This document shows positions 49,001 to 60,779 of a DNA stretch of 64,000 nucleotides, piece by piece. The position numbers were made by a program, and so were the translations under genes. How positions within the stretch are numbered: position 1 is the first letter of the stretch; the number at the start of each line of letters is the position of its first letter. The DNA is from Lepidonotus clava (Eukaryota; Annelida; Polychaeta; Phyllodocida; Polynoidae). A model generated the notes under the pieces. The model saw only the letters and a program-made list of their open reading frames with translations, had not been told where the DNA came from and searched no databases. The stretch spans positions 36,916,378-36,980,377 of the forward strand of contig OW387139.1 of the NCBI GenBank assembly GCA_936440205.1. Direction: 5' to 3'.

Positions 49001-52000
49001 GACACTATAGTGCCTAATTCATAAATCCTTTAATATATCTAGATCATTTTAATCTTAAACCCCACCCCCACTGTCAACCAAAATGTGACCAGGTGACTGG
49101 GCCGCCTGCTGTATTATTGGGAGGCGGGCCTTAGGCCGCCGACCTTCTCTACACTCCTTCTACACCAGGTTGTCTCAATGCATTTCAATGGGGGTCAAAA
49201 CAGTTGTTACAATTTTGTGACAAATTTTTCGTTCCACTTTTCTCAGTAATGCCAGCATTAGAATCTTCAAACTATATGTATTTCTCTACTTCTGTTTCTA
49301 GTATATGGTGGTTTGGTTCTAAAATTCTGAAATATTTGGTTGTTTTCTTGTAATTTGGGAGACAATCCATAAGTTTTTTGTAACAAAATTGAAATAGGAA
49401 TTTCCTATAGTAAAGAAAGTAGGTCATCACTCTCCAGGCACAGCAAATCTTTTTCCCATAGGGATACATGGAGATTGACAAAGAATGTTTCATTGTCAAA
49501 TTCCTCACACTCTCCAGGCACATGTTTAGTACTAAAATGGTAACTTGTAATAATGATTGCGCAATCCACCGCCCGCCTCCTTCGGTACGGCAGTACCCGA
49601 AAATCTAGGCTAACATTTTGAAATATTTGGGCATGTATGATCATTTCTGACCAAGAACTAAGCAAGGACCTACAGGCTAAAACGTAGAAAAATAGAAATA
49701 GATCTGACCCAAACAAAGGGAAGCCTCAACTGGCTAGAAAACAAGAAAGATATTGGTATATCATGACAGCGCTCACACTGTTAGGAGAGAAAACGTTATA
49801 TTGGAGATCAAACAAGGTACAAAAAATACATCAATGAAATATCATTTCAATTATAAAAAGTAGCTCTCTCAGGCGAATAACCAGGAACAGACTGTTTTTC
49901 AAGGTCAGATAAAGATTCAAGCATACATATAAGTTTGTCAGACTGACAAAAGAAGCAGGTTTGCAAAGTCTAAAAAAAGAAGTAAAAGCCCAATTCCCAT
50001 AGGAAACAACACTATAGTCTGGCAGCCATACTCATAATGTCCTATAAATAATTTATTATTTCTTTATTGCACAATATTGCTGAGACAATACATGGCATGG
50101 ACGAACAAAGAACTACATGAGGATCAGCTCTCATATACTACAGCTTAGTCAAACAAAAATGTCATGACACCAAAATACAGTACACTACATGTTTAATAAA
50201 GTAATACAGTGAGTAGAAAATGTTCCTGAGTAAAAAAGTTAAGTGCCAAGATCAGGTGTAATCAACTGGTCCTGCTAATTTCAAATTTGCGTAAGGAATT
50301 TGCTTCATATAGGAAGTTTAGTCAACCTAACTTGAAAATTCAGTATATTTAACCATTATTTGAAGAGTTCTCTCTATTCTCATCACTTTATTAACGTGTG
50401 GTCGTGTGTATGTCCAAACTTGCTGTTTGCCCAATAAGCCCATCCCACATTGGGTATATTGAACTATAGAGGTTTAATTATCCGTTTAAAGTTAATGCGT
50501 GTTTGTGTTGTTTCGTTGTATAGATAATAGCTAGCTCCATTCGCAGTCTCCCTCCTCGTCGACTGCGGTCGTCCAATACATAATTATAGTTCCCTTATCA
50601 TGTAAGACGTGAACACTCGTTGTGAAAGGATTTGTTGTTTATTATCCAATGTCTAGTCGTTCCGTGACAAGAACTCGATTGACCATGATCAGTCCCGAGG
50701 TTAGAGTTCCCTCAAACACATTCAGTCAACGCTCTGCGCCCTAACACAATTTCTATATGCCTCTCTCCAGAACCTAGACTGCAGATTAAAGGTCCAACCT
50801 TCACAGGATGTTTACTCACACAGTGCTTGCAGCTACTCTGGCTAGCTAAGAGCGGAACACATTATTATATGGTGGTACGTCACACCTTAACTCCTCCCTC
50901 ATTTCACTACTGTCAAAGTGAAGCATTGGCTTACACGTGCGCTTCTAAGCTCACGTCATGCTGCCCAAACATGGACTGGCCACCCGCGTCAGTACAATAT
51001 CCCAGGGTTGGACAAGGGTTGGACAAAATTACAGTATAAGCCATCCTTGTCTCCTAGAGCTGGGATGACTGGAATTACTAAGAATTATGTTTTCCTATTT
51101 CACCAAGTACTGATAAAACATTATGATTTCTTAATTTTTACCAAATGACAGATTTGTAGGGTTGCCAGCCAATCAAAACACTGCATTTTAGGGAAAATAG
51201 GGTTGGACATTATAGGTTGGGCTGACATACTTTAACATTGGTTCCTATGGGAAAAAAGCCAATATTCAAAGCTGCATTTTACAAAATTTGGGAGCAATTT
51301 GTCAATCAAACCACCTTGGTCCATTTTGTTTCACACATCTATCTTTGGTGATTAAATTAGAAAGAAATTGCTATGTAATTTCATGGTAAAATTTGATGTT
51401 CATGTATACTTGGATGGGCTTATTAGGAAGGGCTTATAACATTACATTTGTAAGGACTAATAAAACTTCAGGCATATTTTAGTTTGTCAGAATGACAAAG
51501 GAAGTTAAACTGTTGCGGTAAACATCGATGCATAGTTGGAGTAAACAACTCCCCTCCCACCTCCCCCCAACCCCTCGATTCTCCAGATGTAGGACTAAGT
51601 AGGTCTGCCCATAGAAATGTGTGTAGCTGTGTACAGCTCAAGGGCCTGGCAGGAAGTATACATCCATTGTGTAGGCTTAATGTGGTATTCCACATACCAA
51701 TTCTGGCCTAACGAAAATGGAATGAATAACATCGCTTCTATTAGCAGTGTGCTATATTCAACTGCTGCATTTAGCTTATGATGCACTAACGCAGGCTACA
51801 ATGCATATTCGCGTCAACTGTTATATAATATCGGCAGATGTCTATAGCGTATTGGCAGCAAATTGCAATAAAGGCATCCCAGTGGAATATAGGCTATAGG
51901 AAGATATGATGATAATCCCAGATCATATAAGATTTGAACTGTATTTGATTTTGAAAAAACAACAGCTTAAGCTTAAAACTTGATTTTGCAGTAAACATAA

Positions 52001-55000
52001 TGTTGGATGAAGAATTTTGTATTATGCACACAATGAAGTTTGATATTTGCGATAATGAATTAAAAAGTATCGCTATCACATTTCTATTCTAATGCTATCG
52101 CAATGCTTTAGCATACATTCAAGAGGAACATCATATAGTAGGTTATAAGCCATATCTATAAATGTGGGGGAAAATACTCCCCCGGGACCCCGGTCGGATT
52201 TTATTTCCCAAAATGTGTCAACCGGAACTGAAATTGAATGGCAACCTTGCAAAGACGAGGTTTTTCTATTCAAAGCTACAGGGTGGAAGTAGTGTATTTC
52301 GTCCTCACATTTGCAAAGAAAGCCAGAGATGTCGTTTTACTGTAACACAAAAAAAAACGAGCATCCAACCAGCCATTGAACATAATAGACATAACCATAT
52401 CTGTAAGACTTTACATATCGTATAGAATAGGTACAGTAACAAGAAAAACGAATTGTCATATATGATTATTTTTATAGCTGAATACCAACTAACAAGGAGG
52501 GAAAATGTGTCATGACAGCTAATAAGACTGCTACCTATGTTTGATGCAAAACATTGAGACAAATATTTGGCCAAGATTCTGAAACTTGTAAATTTAAGCA
52601 CTATTTTTAAAACATCTAAGAATGCATTCTCTCTTATAAAACGTTTTAAGAATTTGGAATAATGATCATCTTTATTGCTTCCTTCCAGACCAGTCGGATG
52701 TCAGAGAAACCCTCGCCGAGGGCAGACATGAATTTAACTTCACTTTCGACCTTCCTATTGAGTAAGTATTAATACTATTTTGCAATTGCTCCCAAATTAA
52801 CTTGTTTTATAACCCTCATAATATCAAGTTTTGATGTCTATCATAAAATCGTGTGTGGAATACTTAATAGTTTAGGATCATATGGACAACAAAAGGAATA
52901 ACAATTGCTGATGCCACTATTCATATTTTAATTTTATGAGTTGATCGTGATTTAGGACATGTGTATCAAAGTTAACTTAATCAAATGTCAGCCTACAGTA
53001 AACCATTTTATTTTAGTTGCTATGGCCTCATTTTTAGTGCATGAAGCGCTAATGTAGCAATTGAATATCATATGGCGTATACATGTACCAGTGTCCGAAA
53101 TTAAGGAACATTTTTAGGCCCCCATCGAGTGCATGGTTCCAAAAAGTGTGCGGTAGGCTGATATTTCACGAATTTGACACGATCCTGTATCTAAACCTAT
53201 GCAACAATTTTCATTTTCAAGGGGCATCTCTACGTCTTTCGAAGGAAAACATGGAAGTGTACGATATTGGCTAAAAGCAGAAATGGACAAGCCTTGGTCG
53301 TTTAATCATAAAACCAAGCGCGCTTTTACAGTCATCAGTCCCATAGACATCAACAAGCCCGAGTACCAGGTCAGTTCTTTTTAGTACTTAGACAATGCAG
53401 GTCATGTTTCTGCGTGTTTCCTATACCATCCACTCTACACCGCTGATACATCAAATGTAATTCTATAGGCTGAACTAGCAGTTTTTATGAGTGTATCAGC
53501 CCGGATCTGTTGAGTCGGCGTGTATTGTAGGACACTCCGGATAATGGTGTTTGCAAATTCTAACGTTTATAGTATTTTTTTTATATTTTGATAGTTGTAA
53601 CAAGCAAAGAAGATTAATTTTGATCTATTTCCGTTCAAACGTAAAATTCTTTTAAAGCACATTAAGTATAGTGAAAATTTTAATTTGTTTTCATGATGCC
53701 CAAATGTGACACTTACACAATTCTCATTTTCCTTGTCTTGACATTTATCCATTAAGCTTTAGATCTAGTCAGTAAGAAGCAACTGTTGATGAACACAAGA
53801 TCTAACCTTCTTAACAGAAATAAATGTATATTTACCACTAGGCCATGCGATATATTTCTCAAAAATAGGAGTAAAACACTACCGTTACCACTAGTACTAG
53901 CTTTCAGTAAAACTATTAAAATCAACCTCTGGTTATTTTTATTCACTTGTTTATGAAAAATGTAAATGCTTAATAGATGTAACAGATATAAGTCTGTAAG
54001 AGACTGTTGTAGTCTAATAATGGATACGTGGCTAGTTTTCTCTGGTTGATGCTATTGTCCCTTCTGATTCTCATAATTGTAGTTGGTTGGTTGGTTATTG
54101 GTTGCTTTACACCCTAATTAACTGCCAGGGTCATATCAAGGGTGGTGATGGTGATCGAATCTATGAGAAGGTAGAGGCCATACCCCTACACTTTTATCGA
54201 GGCAGGTGTTCTTTAATGTGCATGGTCCCATAGACAGGGCCATACACACAACAGCCGTTGGCCCTCTAGGAGCCTTTGATAACCCAGTTGTTGCCACTGG
54301 GAGACATACAGAGGGGTATAGTAGTCTAGCACAGCCCAGGATCGAACCCAGGCCGCCCACACAACAGGCGGACACTCTAACCACTTCACCACCCCGTACG
54401 CCTCTGATAATTGTATGAGTCTCATAATTATGTTTGTCCCAAAACAGATCCCAGTGGAGAACAGTGTGGAGAAGACTCTGTGTTGTTGGCTGTGCACGTC
54501 AGGCCCCATCTCAATCAATGCCCGAACAGACCGCCGTGGATACTGCCCTGGTGGGTGTTGCAGTATACCCAGATTTGCAAGAACGCTCACTGTCTGGATC
54601 TTTTTAAAAAATGTTTTAATCTTTTTTTATCGTCTCTCTTATTTGGAAATCTTTCTTATTTTATCAAGCAATCGGGGAATGGAAATTGGGAATAAATATT
54701 CATTTTAAAAATGCCCTTGGTTGCTATATACATTTTGTAATTTAAAAATAAAAAAAATTGCTATATACACTTTGATAGACCATAATTCAATACCCTGGTC
54801 AACCAGAGTATACCAGATATCTTTTTTCTATCTCGAACGTTATGTTGCTGGCAGATATACCAATAAATCTTGTTATTGCTACCATGTCAGCTAGAAACAC
54901 ACGGAGTTACTAAACTTTCTCAGTGTTTGCAAAGGTTTTCTCTTTTGCCTTCGCAACATTTACACTGGTTTCAAAACTTTCTTTTTGCATTTAAATATTA

Positions 55001-58000
55001 AAATATAAGCACAGGTAAAAAATCAAATGATATTTTAACAAAAATCCGTATGATATTTGTTACCTTTTGGAAGCCATTCCCGAACATACTTTACTTGCAC
55101 ATCATACCTAAAAAGAAAATCATACAAAAGTTATTCGGTTGATCATGTGTTGCAGGAGAGTCTATAGCCATCTCGGCGGACTTTGAGAACCATTCCTCCC
55201 GGACCGTCATTCCATATGCAACTCTGCACCAGACGCAAACCTTCTTTGCCAATGGGAAGTCACGAGCCCGTGGAACAAAGTTCACTATCCTCACAGGTAG
55301 GACAATGCATTTCTCCACACATATTTAAATCCACGAAAATAGAGAGCCTGAATTATTTACACAGTTTTTCATGTGTAGATCCATTTGTGAAGCACTAGAG
55401 CTTTTTATTCACGATTGCATGCAGCAAAATAAACATACATATACCATTACATGTCCCTGGTGTCCCTATCTATACTTAATGCACTACGCCCCTTTCGTCA
55501 GCAGAGAAAAGTATGATCTTAAATTGCTTTGTTTGTGTGAAATTTGGGAAAGCAGCTAATGTTCTGACGCACAGTATTACAGTGTTTCCAAGATATACGA
55601 ACTGGCCAAGTGATGCAATGTAATAATCATCTAGGATATGTAAAAATACAGTCAAGGATAGGTTTCAAATGAAAAATACCATATCATTAATCATATTTTT
55701 TATCAGAAATACCGAAGTAAATCTCATAGTCATTAAAAGATTAACTTATCCAGTAAGGTCGAACTGGTACACTGTTGTCGTAAAAGTACCCGCATGGAAG
55801 ATAAGCGACATATATCAAACTTGAAACGTTTCAAAACAAAGCATTAATAGAGTAATTCGTTCGAGATAATGGAACAAAACCTGACTGTATAAGAGAGAGA
55901 AAATGTGCAGGAAAATAAATGTATTGTCATCTGGGTCGCACGTGCAGTACTAGTTAACAGACAAAATTTGCAATACGAACTCATGGCCACCCGCCCCACC
56001 TCCACCCACACACACACAATCTCCCCATCTTAAAGAAGAATTCTAAAAGTTGAATGTAATAACTGCGTGGAATTGTTTCATTCTTCGATGAATATTACAC
56101 CTTCTGAAGTTAAATGTACAAAAAGGGTTATTGCATGTTAAAGTTAATTCTAAAAATGAAAATCACCTACTGCTGCTACTATTAGTTTAACTATATTTTT
56201 GAATAAATATGGAATTGTTGTCGAGGGGCAGGATTTTGTTTTCGTTTGTTTGTTTTCAGAAACAACCAAAACTTATTTCTAAAATTGTCCTTAGGGCATA
56301 CATAGTGCACAGTTCGAGAGAGATATATAAGTTCTTAAATTGATTTTCTCAATTTCAAGGCCTTAAAAGTATCTGATTAAAAAGTGAAAAAACATGATAG
56401 GATGAGCAAAACTGCCGCACTTTGCCAAGTGTCGTTACACTAAACCCTATGCAACCAAATTTGTCTTAACCTGTAGAAAATTCGTCTTAAATTTGCCAAA
56501 CTTAGGTCTTAAAGAGGTCTTAAAAACGTCTTAAAATGATTGTTGAAAAAGTGTGGGCACCTTAAAACAAATGTATACCATTTAACAGAAACCAGTTAAA
56601 CAAACGATGACCATGGCTTGTTTGTTCTGACAGGTCTACCAGTGGCTCCTGGTAATCGAGCTACGTGGGATGCTCAGTTGTTGAAGATTCCTGCCGTTTC
56701 ACCGAGTATCATGAACTGCTGCGTTATCAAGGTCGAATACTACGTCAAGGTACGGCCGAGTTTACATCTTATATAATGCTTCGTGAAGTACTTCATGATT
56801 AGGAAAGATTTTCATAACCGTTCAATGTATTTTCAGTCTTAAACAATGTTTATATTTTCACCAGAGTTTCTGAATTACCCTGCGGTTTTCCTTAATTCTA
56901 GTATATTCATATATTCATTAAAAACGGGCACCTGAACTACATGAATATCCTCCGTACCAGTGTACTACCATGACTGTTGTAGAGTCAGGCCAACCTTTTT
57001 AAAAAAAGTTTGTTTCCTGTCCAGTGGATCACGTGAAAAATAAAAAGTCGTAGGTTGGAAAATCTCTTTAAATGTTTTTTTTAGATAAGGGCATAACTGA
57101 CACGTTTGAATAAGACAAAAGAATTTTCCAATGAGATAAAAAAACAAAACAAAAAAAGCCCAACAAACAAACGTTGAAGTCAGGTTCCCTTAAGATATTC
57201 CGTCGGGCGGTAAACAAACATTTTTCTAAGGGTAGCCTCAGGCGCGTTGCTAGTGTGCTACACGTATATGCCTCCATTTCTCAGGTGGCCCTGCACATCC
57301 CGGGCGCGTACAACCTGTCGATGCACCTGCCGGTGGTGATCGGCACCGTGCCCTACCGCCGCATCTCGCCCTACCTGCTGCAGACCTCGCGCATCTACCA
57401 GGACGCCACCATAGAGTACTTCGGTACTCAGCTACTGCCCGCCCCGCCCCCCTACCGGGAGACGGCCACGCCACCGCCGCCCTTCGACCTAGAGGCCATC
57501 ACACACGGTTAGATAATTTTTTTAATTTAAATTTAATTTACAAGTTCTTCCATCAGATGTCATTCACTGTTTCTTTTTAGTTGCACACAAATATTGGGGT
57601 TGTATGTCTATGTTTGTAATGCTTGTTTTGTGATATAGTGTATATTTAACGATGAGAGATCAATGTATGTCTTTCTTTTATGATAGATAAATGAATTCGC
57701 GTGTCTGATTCTAACTTTTAGGAGTTATATATTGTATCAATTAAAAGAACTGTTTATAAACCTGAGTACATAGGTTTATTTTGATTCAACGGAACGATGA
57801 TTTAGAGGAAAACTTAATCTAAATGGAGATCCCTTTTTCATGACTGGTGAGCGCCATCATAAATATTTGTCATTTCAAAATACATGTGCACCGACTTTGA
57901 TTCCTAACTCTTGAAAAAAGAAATTGTTGTTTCCGGAAGTGTAATGTTCGTTCTTTTCATTTGGTTTTAAACACTCACTTTAACTCAGAACCCACGAAAT

Positions 58001-59267
58001 TGAATTAATTCCTCACGAAACTTTGACATTTATTTTGTCTTCAGAACCGCCAACGTATCGTGAGACAACGACGGGCGCTGTAGACATACGTGACGAGGAC
58101 GACGACCTCCAGACAACCATGGGCGAGCTCATGTACACGCCCATGTACACGTACGTGTACGACTACCACTACCGCCCGCCGCCAGCCTACTCTGAGGTAA
58201 GCTACATGATTTAAAACTGCGAGAAAGAATAATCTTGAAACCGTAAAATACCTGGGTGGTTCCTACCGAAGAAACTGAGGGGAAAGTAAATTTACCCCCG
58301 TTTAAATCAAATGTTTGGGACAGCTTTTTTGATTTGGCATGATCAGTTATAATACGGATAGAAACATTTCCCTTTCTGTTGTCAAGAATAACCAGCATGA
58401 AAATTACTCTGAATATTTTAGTTTTTTTTCTCGTATTTCAGTAGGTCAGTGGGCCTAGAAGAATACTGAGCAATGGATATCAAAAGGTTACATTTTACAT
58501 ATGTAAATGAACATTAATTCACTATCCAAACATGCATGTCTAATTTCTACCTGCTTGATAGTGCTGTTCGAATCTTATGTTTTTATTTTCGTTCTATCCA
58601 TTGACATTCAATAATGTATTCCGATTTATGCTGAAAATAAGCAAATAGAGAGCCTTCCGTGTATATAGCCATAGAGCTATGTGCTTTGATAGATCTGGAC
58701 CCATATTTTTGTTACTGGTGAGCCTAACCAGCTGTATCATGATTTGTGTATTATTTTGGAGAGTTAACGAACGAAAATGTATATATGTGTAAATCCTTTT
58801 TGTTAGTGACAGACAGAATCACTAAATATGAGAAAATGATCAAAATACAAGATAGCTGCGTTAGGAAAATGTCAGCCTATAACATCTTCTGCGGCGAGGA
58901 ACACCCATCCTAAATCAATCAAAGACGTTGTTGATTTAATAGACCCACTGCTCAACGAAAATATGTAAAAAACAAAGAATAAATTAATCTTTTAAAAAAT
59001 GTATAAAATAAACAGAAGTACGAAAATATCAGAATAAACTGCTAAAGCACATACCTTGCATTGAACACGCAATTCAGTAGTCTAAATGAGCTTATAGGTT
59101 TTTATACTGATTGCCCTTTTTTCCAGGTTGATCCGTTTCCCAACAACAGCTCGGTGGTGACGATGGCAACGGCGACCATGAGCAGTCTGCAGAACTCTGT
59201 CAGCACTTACCAGGCCACCATGATCTCCCCGCATAACCCGACCGGCCTCTCCAGCAGTAGGCTGTAA
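46035..59267 (+). CDS. Alpha-arrestin (ARRDC2/3/4/TXNIP type), 451 residues, nine exons
   Basis: Exons: 46035-46293, 52689-52761, 53222-53369, 54448-54550, 55156-55296, 56634-56749, 57285-57507, 58045-58196, 59127-59267. All have GT..AG borders and the phases add up to 1356 nt. The N-terminal arrestin domain (about residues 5-160) includes GKLKCFEIVFTENKSVY, VHWTESRS and SFEGKHGSVRYWLKAE. The C-terminal arrestin domain (about 165-310) includes TLCCWLCTSGPIS, RRGYCPGESI and LPVVIGTVP. These match vertebrate ARRDC3 closely along the whole length (414 residues there). The tail has three PPxY motifs: PPPY (334-337), PPTY (356-359) and PPAY (400-403). Such motifs bind WW domains of NEDD4-family ubiquitin ligases, so the protein should act as an endocytic adaptor at plasma membrane and endosomes. 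A stretch rich in Asp/Glu and Tyr lies between the second and third motif. Which vertebrate paralogue it matches best is not decided here. The last residues, GLSSSRL, are encoded by the first unit of a minisatellite. Intron 1 is 6.4 kb. Confidence 0.94.
48214..48303 (-). mobile_element. tRNA-derived SINE head in ARRDC intron 1
   Basis: Read on -, TTAGCTTATTGGTAGAA (48275-48291, A box) and GGTTCTATTCC (48240-48250, B box) are spaced as in a tRNA. The sequence around them does not fold as a functional tRNA with a sensible acceptor stem, so a SINE head or tRNA pseudogene is the better call. Its 3' extent is uncertain and may continue towards 48120. Confidence 0.6.
48777..48871. repeat. Two abutting palindromes
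   Basis: 48777-48817 has perfect 19-bp arms (CTAATACAAGATCACAGTA) around a 3-nt centre. It shares its last base with 48817-48871, whose 27-bp arms (GCGATATTTGGATTTACCTT...) have 3 mismatches and a 1-nt centre. They lie in ARRDC intron 1. The tiny centres argue against microRNA hairpins; they may be collapsed transposon ends. Confidence 0.9.
50460..50996 (-). mobile_element. Solo LTR, family A, second copy (537 bp), in ARRDC intron 1
   Basis: On the - strand it runs from TGTACTGAC to CTATAGTTCA and is flanked by the perfect 4-bp duplication ATAT (50456-50459, 50997-51000). It has the same length as the copy at 23799-25509 without its insert, and about 95% identity by eye. It has no internal region. 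It lies antisense to the ARRDC gene. Confidence 0.9.
54081..54402 (-). mobile_element. tRNA-derived SINE, full length, in ARRDC intron 3
   Basis: On the - strand the A box GTGAAGTGGTTAGAGTG (54373-54389) and B box GGTTCGATCC (54339-54348) lie at tRNA spacing. A tRNA-unrelated body of about 230 bp follows, containing 'ccatgcacattaaagaac', and the element ends in an AACC-repeat tail near 54081-54096. It is about 320 bp and sits just upstream of exon 4. Confidence 0.8.
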
Positions 59268-60779
59268 CTGGCCTCTCCACCAGCAGTCTGTGGCTGTTGG
59301 GCCTCTCTAGCAGCAAGCTGAAGCTGAAGCGGAAGGGCCTCTCTAGGAGTAGGCTGTAGCCATTGAACCTCTCCAGCAGCAGGCTGTAGCTGTTGGGCCT
59401 CTCCAGCAGCAGGCTGTAGCTGTTGGGCCTCTCCAGCAGCAGGCTGTAGCAGAAGGGCCTCTCTAGCAGTGGGCAGTAGCCAAAGGGTCTCTCTAGCAGC
59501 AGGCTGTAACTGACAGGCCTTTCCAACAGCAGGCTGTGGCTGTTGGGCCTCTCTAGCAGCAAGCTGAAGCTGAAGCGGAAGGGCCTCTCTAGGAGTAGGC
59601 TGTAGCCATTGAACCTCTCCAGCAGCAGGCTGTAGCTGTTGGGCCTCTCCAGCAGCAGGCTGTAGCTGTTGGGCCTTTCCAGCAGCAGGCTGTAGCTGTT
59701 GGGCCTCTCAAGCAGCAGACTGTAGCAGAAGGGCCTCTCAAGCAGCAGGCTGTAGCAGAAGGGCCTCTCAAGCAGCAGGCTGTAGCAGAAGGGCCTCTCA
59801 AGCAGCAGGCTGTAGCAGAAGGGCCTCTCTAGCAGCAGGCTGTAGCTGTTGGGCCTCTCTAGCAGCAGGCTGTAACTGACAGGCCTTTCCAGCAGCAGGC
59901 TGTAGCTGTTGGGCCTCTCTAGCAGCAGGCTGTAACTGACAGGCCTTTCCAGCAGCAGGCTGTAGCTGTTGGGCCTCTCCAGCAGCAGGCTGTAGCTGTT
60001 GGGCCTCTCCAGCAGTAGGCTGTAGCTGTTAGGCCTCTCCAGTAGCAGGCTGTAGCTGTTGGGCCTCTCCAGCAGCAGGCTGTAGCTGTCGGGCCTCTCC
60101 AGCAGCAGGCTGTAGCTGTTGGGCCTCTCCAGCAGCAGGCTGTAGCTGTTGGGCCTTTCCGACAGCAGGCTGTAGCTGTCGGGCCTCTCCAGCAGCAGGC
60201 TGTAGCTGTTGGGCCTCTCCAGCAGCAGGCTGTAGCTGTCGGGCCTCTCCAGCAGCAGGTTGTAACTGTTGGGCCTTTCCAGCAGCAGGCTGTAGCTGTT
60301 GGGCCTCTCCTGCAGCAGGCTGTAGCTGTTGGGCCTCTCCAGCAGCAGGCTGTAGCTGTCGGGCCTCTCCAGCAGCAGGCTGTAGCTGTTGGGCCTTTCC
60401 AGCAGCAGGCTGTAACTGACAGGCCTTTCTAGCTGCAGGCTGTAGCTGTTGGGCCTCTCCAGCAGCAGGCTGTAGCTGTTGGGCCTTTCCAGCAGAAGGC
60501 TGTAACTGACAGGCCTTTCTAGCAGCAGGCTGTAGCTGTTGGGCCTCTCCATCAGCAGGCTGTAGCTGTTGGGCCTCTCCATCAGCAGGCTGTAGCTGTT
60601 GGGCCTCTCCATCAGCAGGCTGTAGCTGTTGGGCCTCTCCAGCAGCAGGCTGTTGCTGTTGGGCCTCTCCAGCAGCAGGCTGTAGCTGTTGGGCCTCTCC
60701 AGCAGCAGGCTGTAGCTGTCGGGCCTCTCCAGCAGCAGGCTGTAGCTGTTGGGTCTTTCCAGCAGCAGGTAGTAGCCAG
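59244..60779. repeat. 30-bp minisatellite, about 51 units, overlapping the ARRDC stop codon
   Basis: The unit is GGCCTCTCCAGCAGCAGGCT plus GTAGCTGTTG. Nearly all units are exactly 30 bp; the first is 26 bp and holds the ARRDC stop (59265-59267), and two are 36 bp. A block of eight units (240 bp) is itself duplicated near the start (36-bp units at 59300 and 59540). Variants cluster (for example units ending GCAGAAG at 59440-59820 and AACTGACA units), showing local unit exchange. If the ARRDC transcript runs to a downstream poly(A) signal, the array is in its 3' UTR. Confidence 0.97.

Noticed and set aside
25510-50459. Full-length retroelement spanning the two family A LTRs
   Set aside because: The LTRs are in opposite orientation, about 25 kb apart, and each has its own target duplication, so they are independent solo LTRs.
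54339-54389. Functional tRNA gene
   Set aside because: The A and B boxes are good, but they continue into a long non-tRNA body with an AACC tail, which is a SINE.
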